Below are positions 59,089 through 64,000 of a stretch of DNA of 64,000 nucleotides, in pieces. The DNA is from an uncultured Phascolarctobacterium sp. (GTDB lineage: Bacteria > Bacillota > Negativicutes > Acidaminococcales > Acidaminococcaceae): positions 62,001-126,000 of the forward strand of contig CANRJC010000001.1 in NCBI GenBank assembly GCA_947630795.1, given 5' to 3'. The position numbers were made by a program, and so were the translations under genes. The notes below the pieces were generated by a model. That model ran no database searches. It was not told where the DNA came from and worked only from the letters and a program-made list of their open reading frames with translations. The first letter of the stretch is position 1. Every line of letters begins with the position of its first letter.

Positions 59089-60108
59089 TTATTTGGCCAT
59101 GGCCTTTTCCAAGAAGCTGTTGTTCACCACTTGCTTGGCTTCCAGCTTGCCGCTCATCATCTTGTTGGCGCTGTACCATTTGATCTGGGTATCGATGTCG
59201 CTGGCCAGCAGTTTGCCGTCCCTGTCGATGTAGGGCAGGCCCAGCTTGATGTCTTCGGCGGGGGCCTTCACGTATTTGGAGGCGATGGCTACCACCTCAT
59301 CCAACTGCTTGGCATCTTTCTTGGCGATGCAGGCATCGTAATATACGTGGCAGGCTTTGTTGTAGGCCCGCATGAAGCGAACGGCCACATCTTCCTTCTT
59401 CATGAATTCGGGAGAGTAGAAGATAGCGGAGGTCTGGTAGGGGATGACGTCGCCTACCTGCACGATGGCCTTGCCGTAGCCGGCCTTCTCTACTTTGGTG
59501 ATGTTGGGCTCGTTGAGGATGCAGGCGTCGATCTGTTTGGATTCCAAAGCGGCCATCACGGCGCCCAATTTGCCCAAGGGAACGATCTCGATGTCGTCCA
59601 GTTTCAGGCCCTGAGTCTCCAGCATCCTGCCGATCATATAATGGAAGGTGGAGCCTTTTTGGGTGAGGCCGATCCGTTTGCCTTTCAGATCTTTCAGACC
59701 TTTCACGCCTTTGTTGAAATTATCGGCGGTTACCAAAAGGGCAGAAGAAATGAAGCCTTTTTCTTCCCGGCCCTTGTCGGCCACGATGCCCAATTGCTGA
59801 CCGTTGGCGGCCATGTTGTAAAGGCTGGCGGTGATGCCGGTAGCGCCTACGTCTACTTTATTGCTGGCGGTGGCCACGGCGATGGGATGGGCGGCGTCGA
59901 ACCACTGAGCTTCGATCTCGATGCCTTCTTCGGCGAAGTAGCCCTTATCGATGGCTAAAAAGAGGGGAGCGCTGGATGTGAGGCGCAGCATGCCCAAGCT
60001 GACTTTCGTTTTTTCTTTGGGAGCTTCTTTTTTCGCGGGGGCATCGCCGCCGCAGCCGGCCACCAACAACAGGGCGGAGGCCAGAAGCATCGCTAAAAGT
60101 TTTTTCAT
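59089..60108 (-). CDS. Solute-binding lipoprotein (NMT1/THI5 or SsuA type)
   Basis: A 339-residue lipoprotein: signal peptide with lipobox VAGC (Cys19), then a type II binding-protein fold (GMLRLTSSAPLFLAIDKGYF, KVDVGATGITASLYNMAA). The family carries thiamine pyrimidine precursors, sulfonates or nitrate; the ligand cannot be decided and no riboswitch is visible. A TACAAT -10 (60155-60160 region, minus strand) and a GGAAGGAAG RBS precede it. Confidence 0.87.
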   Translation of the reverse strand: MKKLLAMLLASALLLVAGCGGDAPAKKEAPKEKTKVSLGMLRLTSSAPLFLAIDKGYFAEEGIEIEAQWFDAAHPIAVATASNKVDVGATGITASLYNMAANGQQLGIVADKGREEKGFISSALLVTADNFNKGVKGLKDLKGKRIGLTQKGSTFHYMIGRMLETQGLKLDDIEIVPLGKLGAVMAALESKQIDACILNEPNITKVEKAGYGKAIVQVGDVIPYQTSAIFYSPEFMKKEDVAVRFMRAYNKACHVYYDACIAKKDAKQLDEVVAIASKYVKAPAEDIKLGLPYIDRDGKLLASDIDTQIKWYSANKMMSGKLEAKQVVNNSFLEKAMAK

Positions 60109-60572
60109 GTTCGTTCTTCCTTCCTTAAAAAGTAGTGCAGATATAACTAGTTGTATTGTACACTATTTCCGCAAAAAATTCACTAGCAATTTAAACTTTC
60201 GCTTAAACTTTTTTGAGCCGCTGCCCCCATGGCGGCCGTAAGATGAAGAAAGGCGAGGAAAAATTTTGCGGCAAAAATTTTATCGGTCGCTCTTCTATCG
60301 CTAAGTCTTTTCTTAAAATTTTTATTCGTCGAACTCACACATTTTTCGCTCTCCCTCGGGGCGCTCTGCCGTTCGTCTTCGTCGGCGAGGGTCGCCGACG
60401 TTTCCCTGACTTTGAAAAAGAGCGACGTGCGCTTCGGCTTTCGCAAAAAAAAGATCTTTCGGCGAAGATCGGCGCCCTTTCGTTGAAGCTGCATTTGTTT
60501 TTACGAGGGGGCCGCCGCTGTGATATACTATATAATAAGGTAGATGAAGAAAGCCGGAAAGAAGGATGAAAG
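60109..60572. other. Divergent gap between importer and DUF3298-like gene
   Basis: It carries the minus-strand promoter of the binding protein (extended -10 TGTACAAT) and on the + strand TTACGA-17-TATACT (60501-60529). The middle part is low-complexity with F/K-like codons in all frames; I see no gene. Confidence 0.5.
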
Positions 60573-61994
60573 ATGAGATCGAGCCGAAAGATCTTCGCCG
60601 CCTGCTGCCTCGCCTGGGCCGCAGGCTGCGCTCTCGCTTTCGCTCAGCCGCAACTTTTGGCCGAGCGGGAACTGAAATGCGGCGGTAAGATATGCAATGC
60701 TCAACTCTGGGGAGAAGTGATGACGGGGAATTATGCCACCGAGCTTTTGCTCCTGTTGAAAGATAAAGAGAAGGGACAGCTGGTCACAGCCTATCGCCCC
60801 GACATCACCGGCGGTTACGGCTGCCGTTTGGAAGCAGTGACGGTTACCGGGCAGGGAGAGCAGTTGCTGGTGACGGTGCAGCAGGGCAATTGGCGGCGGC
60901 CCCGGGCAGTGCGGCTTTATGATCTTTCCCGCCCCGAAAAGGTGCGGGTGCTCTTCGATGCCCGCTGCAACCTGGGCCTCACCCGCAGGATCTTTTTGAA
61001 CAAAGCCAAAAGTTTATTGACCGTCGTCACAGCAAGCGGCGATGAAGCGGGCACAGCCGTGGAAAAAGCGGAGTGGGAAGGCGGGCTCGAGCAAGCGGCA
61101 CAGTGGAGCGGCTTAGACAGCGCAGTGCCGCTGGATACGGACGGGGACGGCATGGCCGAGCTGGTGACCGCAGAAACGATCTCTTACGGCGATAAAGCCA
61201 TCGCCAAACTGGGAGCGGTGTGGCATTTTTCGAAAGAGAGCGAAGCGGCAGCTGTCTCTCCGAAAGAAGGGAGCTCTGCCGAGAGAAAAAAAGACGAAGC
61301 TGCAGTCGAGCCTCAAAAAGGAACACAAGAGCCGGCAGCCGAGGCTGTTGCGGAAAAAGCTGAGCCGCCGCAGGAGGCGCTCCTTTTGTGGCAGCGGGAG
61401 AATGTGCGCTTGGCGCCCGCAGAGCCCAAGAAGAGAGACGATAGGAGCGGCGAAGGCTGCAAGACAAAATTTTACAGGGTCTGGCCCGACACTGTCATCT
61501 TGCCCGTAGCCGAGGTCACGCTGCCTGTCATCACCGCCGCCGATGCGGCTTTGCAAAATAAGCTCAATGCCGCTTTAGGCAAGCACACGCAAAAACTGCG
61601 GCAGCGATCGGCCGAGGGCAAAGAAATGAAGGCCACCTTCCAAGTGTTGACGGCGACCCCTGCGGTGCTGAGCATAGAGCTGAGCCGAAGCGACGGTGAG
61701 AAAGTCAGCCGTCATTACGTGAACCTCGATCCTCAAAAAGGCGGCGAACTGTCTCTTAAGGCTTTTTTGAAAACAGAAGATAAAAAGCTGCTCCCTCATT
61801 TGGCCGCTCTTTCTGCCGACAGCACCGTCGATCTTTCCCGAGGGCTGCCGGCAAAATGGTTCATCGCCGAGGGCGATAAGCTTTGTTTCGTCGCCGCCGC
61901 TGCCGACGGCGAGGAAGAAGCGGTCTGCTTCACCCGCGAGCAGCTGGGCAAATTTTTGCGGCCGGGCTTTTTCGACGCCGAGCAAAAACAGTGA
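60573..61994 (+). CDS. Exported protein with C-terminal DUF3298-like domain
   Basis: A 473-residue exported protein. Signal peptide (RKIFAACCLAWAAGCALAFA), an N-terminal domain ending with VPLDTDGDGMAELVTAE (a short Ca2+-binding-like repeat), a low-complexity Glu/Ala/Lys linker (about 220-270) and a C-terminal domain (about 300-465) resembling DUF3298/RsiV (LPVITAADAALQNKLNAAL). It probably acts in the periplasm; the ligand is unknown. The start codon follows AGAAAGATG with a GGAAAGAAGG RBS. Confidence 0.65.
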   Translation: MRSSRKIFAACCLAWAAGCALAFAQPQLLAERELKCGGKICNAQLWGEVMTGNYATELLLLLKDKEKGQLVTAYRPDITGGYGCRLEAVTVTGQGEQLLVTVQQGNWRRPRAVRLYDLSRPEKVRVLFDARCNLGLTRRIFLNKAKSLLTVVTASGDEAGTAVEKAEWEGGLEQAAQWSGLDSAVPLDTDGDGMAELVTAETISYGDKAIAKLGAVWHFSKESEAAAVSPKEGSSAERKKDEAAVEPQKGTQEPAAEAVAEKAEPPQEALLLWQRENVRLAPAEPKKRDDRSGEGCKTKFYRVWPDTVILPVAEVTLPVITAADAALQNKLNAALGKHTQKLRQRSAEGKEMKATFQVLTATPAVLSIELSRSDGEKVSRHYVNLDPQKGGELSLKAFLKTEDKKLLPHLAALSADSTVDLSRGLPAKWFIAEGDKLCFVAAAADGEEEAVCFTREQLGKFLRPGFFDAEQKQ

Positions 61995-62101
61995 CGCCTT
62001 CGCCGCGAACCCAGGTCCGTTGCCTGCTCTTTTTTGCGAAAAAAAGCGAGAGAGAGAAACGGCGTGAGCGATGCGAACAAAGACCCTCGGCAAGATAAAT
62101 C

Positions 62102-62140
62102 TTGATTTTCTTTTCCGCTTAATCTATAATTATCATGATA
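62102..62140 (+). promoter_or_regulatory. Promoter and palindrome before the RND operon
   Basis: TTGATT, 17-base spacer, TATAAT (62125-62130), immediately followed by the perfect palindrome TATCATGATA (62131-62140), a possible operator at the start site. No regulator gene is adjacent in the window. Confidence 0.6.
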
Positions 62141-62219
62141 CTTTGGCGAAAAAAGCAATGTTTCGGATAAAGGCCTCGGCCGCACAAGACGGGCGGAGGC
62201 GAAGGAGGAGTTCCTTAAG

Positions 62220-63386
62220 ATGATTGGTTTTTCCTTGAACCGTGGCGGAAAACTGTTGGCGGTCGCCGTGGCGCTGGGCCTTGCGGCAGGGCTGGGCGGC
62301 TGTAAGAAACAGACACAGAACCAGCAGGCCGCCGTCGTACCGGTAAGATCCATGCAGGTGATCAAGCGGGATACTCCCATGCTTTACGATTATACCGGCT
62401 TTATCGAAGCCCGGCAGGAAATGAATCTGGTGGCTCAAGTCAGCGGCCAGATCACCGGCAAATATTTCAACGGCGGCGATACGGTGCAGGCAGGGCAAGT
62501 CCTCTACACCGTAGATTCCCGTACATATGAGGCCGCACTGCTCAATGCTCAGGCCAATTTGGCCAACGCCCGGGCCGCTTTGGCCAACGCTTCCATCGAT
62601 GCCGAGCGTTACATCAAACTTTACGAGCAAAACGCCGTGTCCAAACAAATGATGGACAACGCTGTGATGCAAAGAGATCAGGCTCGGGCCAGCGCCGGGG
62701 CCATGGAGGCTCTTTTGCGCAGCGCTCAAGTGAATATGGAAGAAACTCGTGTGAAGGCGCCTTTCAACGGACGCATCGACACCACGGCTTTAGAAGTGGG
62801 CAACTACGCAGTGGCCGGGCAGACCGTGCTGGGCAAGATCTCCGACACCGACCCGGTGTTCGTGAAGTTCAGCATCGCCGAGCCCGAGTATCTGCAATTG
62901 AGCGCAGCTAACAGCGGCGGCGGGGCAGCCCTCGACGATCTCAGCATCATCCTCAGCGACGGCAGCACTTACGAATTGAAAGGCAGAGTGGCCGAAGTCA
63001 ACAGAGGCATGAGCGACAACACCGGCACTTTGACCGTCAAAGCTTTGTTCGATAATCCCAAACGGCGGCTCTTGCCCGGCATGTTCGCCCATCTGCAGGC
63101 TCAGGGAGGCATCAAAAAAGATGCGCTCCTCATCCCTCAGCGGGCAGTGACGGAGATGATGTATAAACGTTTCGTGTACGTCATCGGCGCCGATAATAAA
63201 GTATCGATGAAAGAAATAACTTTGGGACCGACAGTCGGCCGTCTCTATATGGTCAACAGCGGGCTGGACGGCAGCGAAACTTTGGTGGTGGAAGGCACCG
63301 GTCATTTGCGTCAAGGAATGCAGGTGAAAGCCGAGCCCATGACCGAAGCCGATCTGGATACTACCGGTAAGGCAGCACAGCAGTAA
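62220..63386 (+). CDS. RND efflux periplasmic adaptor (AcrA/MexA type)
   Basis: A 388-residue lipoprotein adaptor: lipobox GLGGC (Cys28), lipoyl halves (GDTVQAGQVLYTVD and VKAPFNGRIDTTALEVGNYV-like), a helical hairpin (AALLNAQANLANARAALANA) and beta-barrel domains. It links an inner-membrane RND pump to an outer-membrane channel and so implies a diderm envelope. Starts behind GGAGGAG. Confidence 0.93.
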   Translation: MIGFSLNRGGKLLAVAVALGLAAGLGGCKKQTQNQQAAVVPVRSMQVIKRDTPMLYDYTGFIEARQEMNLVAQVSGQITGKYFNGGDTVQAGQVLYTVDSRTYEAALLNAQANLANARAALANASIDAERYIKLYEQNAVSKQMMDNAVMQRDQARASAGAMEALLRSAQVNMEETRVKAPFNGRIDTTALEVGNYAVAGQTVLGKISDTDPVFVKFSIAEPEYLQLSAANSGGGAALDDLSIILSDGSTYELKGRVAEVNRGMSDNTGTLTVKALFDNPKRRLLPGMFAHLQAQGGIKKDALLIPQRAVTEMMYKRFVYVIGADNKVSMKEITLGPTVGRLYMVNSGLDGSETLVVEGTGHLRQGMQVKAEPMTEADLDTTGKAAQQ

Positions 63387-63398
63387 GGAGACAGTTTA

Positions 63399-64000
63399 AT
63401 GGCAAGATTCTTCATTGACCGTCCGGTATTCGCCATAGTGCTGGCCATCCTCATCACCCTTTTGGGCACCTTGGCGGGCCTCAGTCTGCCTATAGCTCAG
63501 TATCCTCAGATCACCAAGCCCCGTATCAGCGTGGAGACCTACTATGTAGGTGCCAGCGCCGATATCGTAGAAGAGTCGGTGGCCCAGGCTATCGAGCAAA
63601 AAGTGATGGGCGTGGAGAACATGTTGGACATGAACTCCACCAGCACCAGCTCCGGGCAGTACAGCCTGAACGTTCAGTTCAATTTGGAAAAAAATGCGGA
63701 CATCGCTTCGGTAGAAGTTCAGAACCGCGTTTCTCAGGCCAACTCGTCCATGCCGACGGAGGTAATGAACTACGGCATAACCACAGCCAAAGAATCGGCG
63801 GAGACCATCATGTACTTCGCCCTCTATTCTCCCAATAAAACTTACGACGCCATGTTCCTGCGCACTTACGCCGACGCCAACTTCTTGGATGCGGTGAAGA
63901 GAGTAAAGGGCGTATCTACCGTAGAAGAATACGGCCCCGAATATTCCATGCGCATTTGGCTGGACCCGGAGAAGATGGCTCAACTGGGCGTCAGTGTCGA
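63399..64000 (+). CDS. RND efflux pump (AcrB/HAE1 type), N-terminal part (cut by window end)
   Basis: The frame is open to the window edge, 200 codons. MARFFIDRPVFAIVLAILIT is the classic RND N-terminus with the first membrane helix, followed by the porter domain (YPQITKPRISVETYYVGAS, ENMLDMNSTSTSSGQ). AAGGAG precedes the ATG, 12 bases after the adaptor stop. The proton-relay helices lie beyond the window. Confidence 0.95.
   Translation, partial: MARFFIDRPVFAIVLAILITLLGTLAGLSLPIAQYPQITKPRISVETYYVGASADIVEESVAQAIEQKVMGVENMLDMNSTSTSSGQYSLNVQFNLEKNADIASVEVQNRVSQANSSMPTEVMNYGITTAKESAETIMYFALYSPNKTYDAMFLRTYADANFLDAVKRVKGVSTVEEYGPEYSMRIWLDPEKMAQLGVSV

Overview
The window reads as a chromosome segment of a diderm Firmicute of the class Negativicutes; I cannot fix the genus. 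The main evidence is a porin with an N-terminal SLH domain (OmpM type, 42850-44091), a Selenomonas-type lysine/ornithine decarboxylase (26070-27221), an RND efflux system, lipoproteins, and gene orders typical of Firmicutes (tmk-holB-ricT-trmN6; asp23-amaP-nusB-xseAB-ispA-dxs-tlyA-nadK-argR-recN). Coding DNA is GC-rich and nearly all genes are on the + strand. Intergenic gaps are often AT-rich and full of repeats.

Layout. 1-3.6 kb: end of lon, engB, an AbrB-type membrane protein and a C-GCAxxG-C-C protein. 3.7-4.3 kb: an unrecognised minus-strand gene. 4.6-11.1 kb: a probable catabolic cluster (class III CoA-transferase, deacetylase-like amidohydrolase, YfcC-type carrier, HMG-CoA-lyase-like enzyme, CitMHS carrier), then a convergent LysR gene. 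12.2-16 kb: a repeat-filled gap, a Sel1 remnant, an exported protein of unknown role and a second LysR gene. 16-22.8 kb: housekeeping genes (DUF512 radical SAM protein, cobO, der, plsY, an ACT protein, hom, thrB). 23.07-23.26 kb: 6S RNA. 23.7-32.1 kb: a thioredoxin-reductase-like flavoprotein without its CxxC, serS, two unrelated basic-amino-acid decarboxylases, tmk, holB, ricT and trmN6.

32.1-32.5 kb holds four tRNA genes behind a consensus promoter. Directly after them, 32.7-38.9 kb carries the most interesting locus, a putative RiPP (modified peptide) system. It has two paralogous 39- and 42-residue precursor peptides with the same leader and RBS, a PqqD-like chaperone, a small S24/S26-like peptidase, a radical SAM/SPASM enzyme, an NTP_transf_5 protein and an ABC exporter. 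Each precursor gene is preceded by the same RNA (or operator) element, with two mutually exclusive hairpins and compensatory changes between copies. A terminator after peptide 1 is retained only as a hairpin after peptide 2. The two main promoters of this locus, and the porin promoter at 42.57 kb, share an unusual G7 tract next to the -35 box.

39-41.4 kb: xpt, an amidohydrolase and an unknown protein. 41.5-42.0 kb: five more tRNA genes. 42.1-42.5 kb: a 20-bp tandem repeat, then the porin with a long leader. 44.2-44.9 kb: a HepT/MntA toxin-antitoxin pair. 45.5-56.9 kb: one long housekeeping operon from asp23 to nudF, including a TsaD paralogue. 57-60.1 kb: a His-rich exported peptide and a minus-strand ABC importer. 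60.5-64 kb: an exported DUF3298-like protein and an RND efflux operon cut by the window end.
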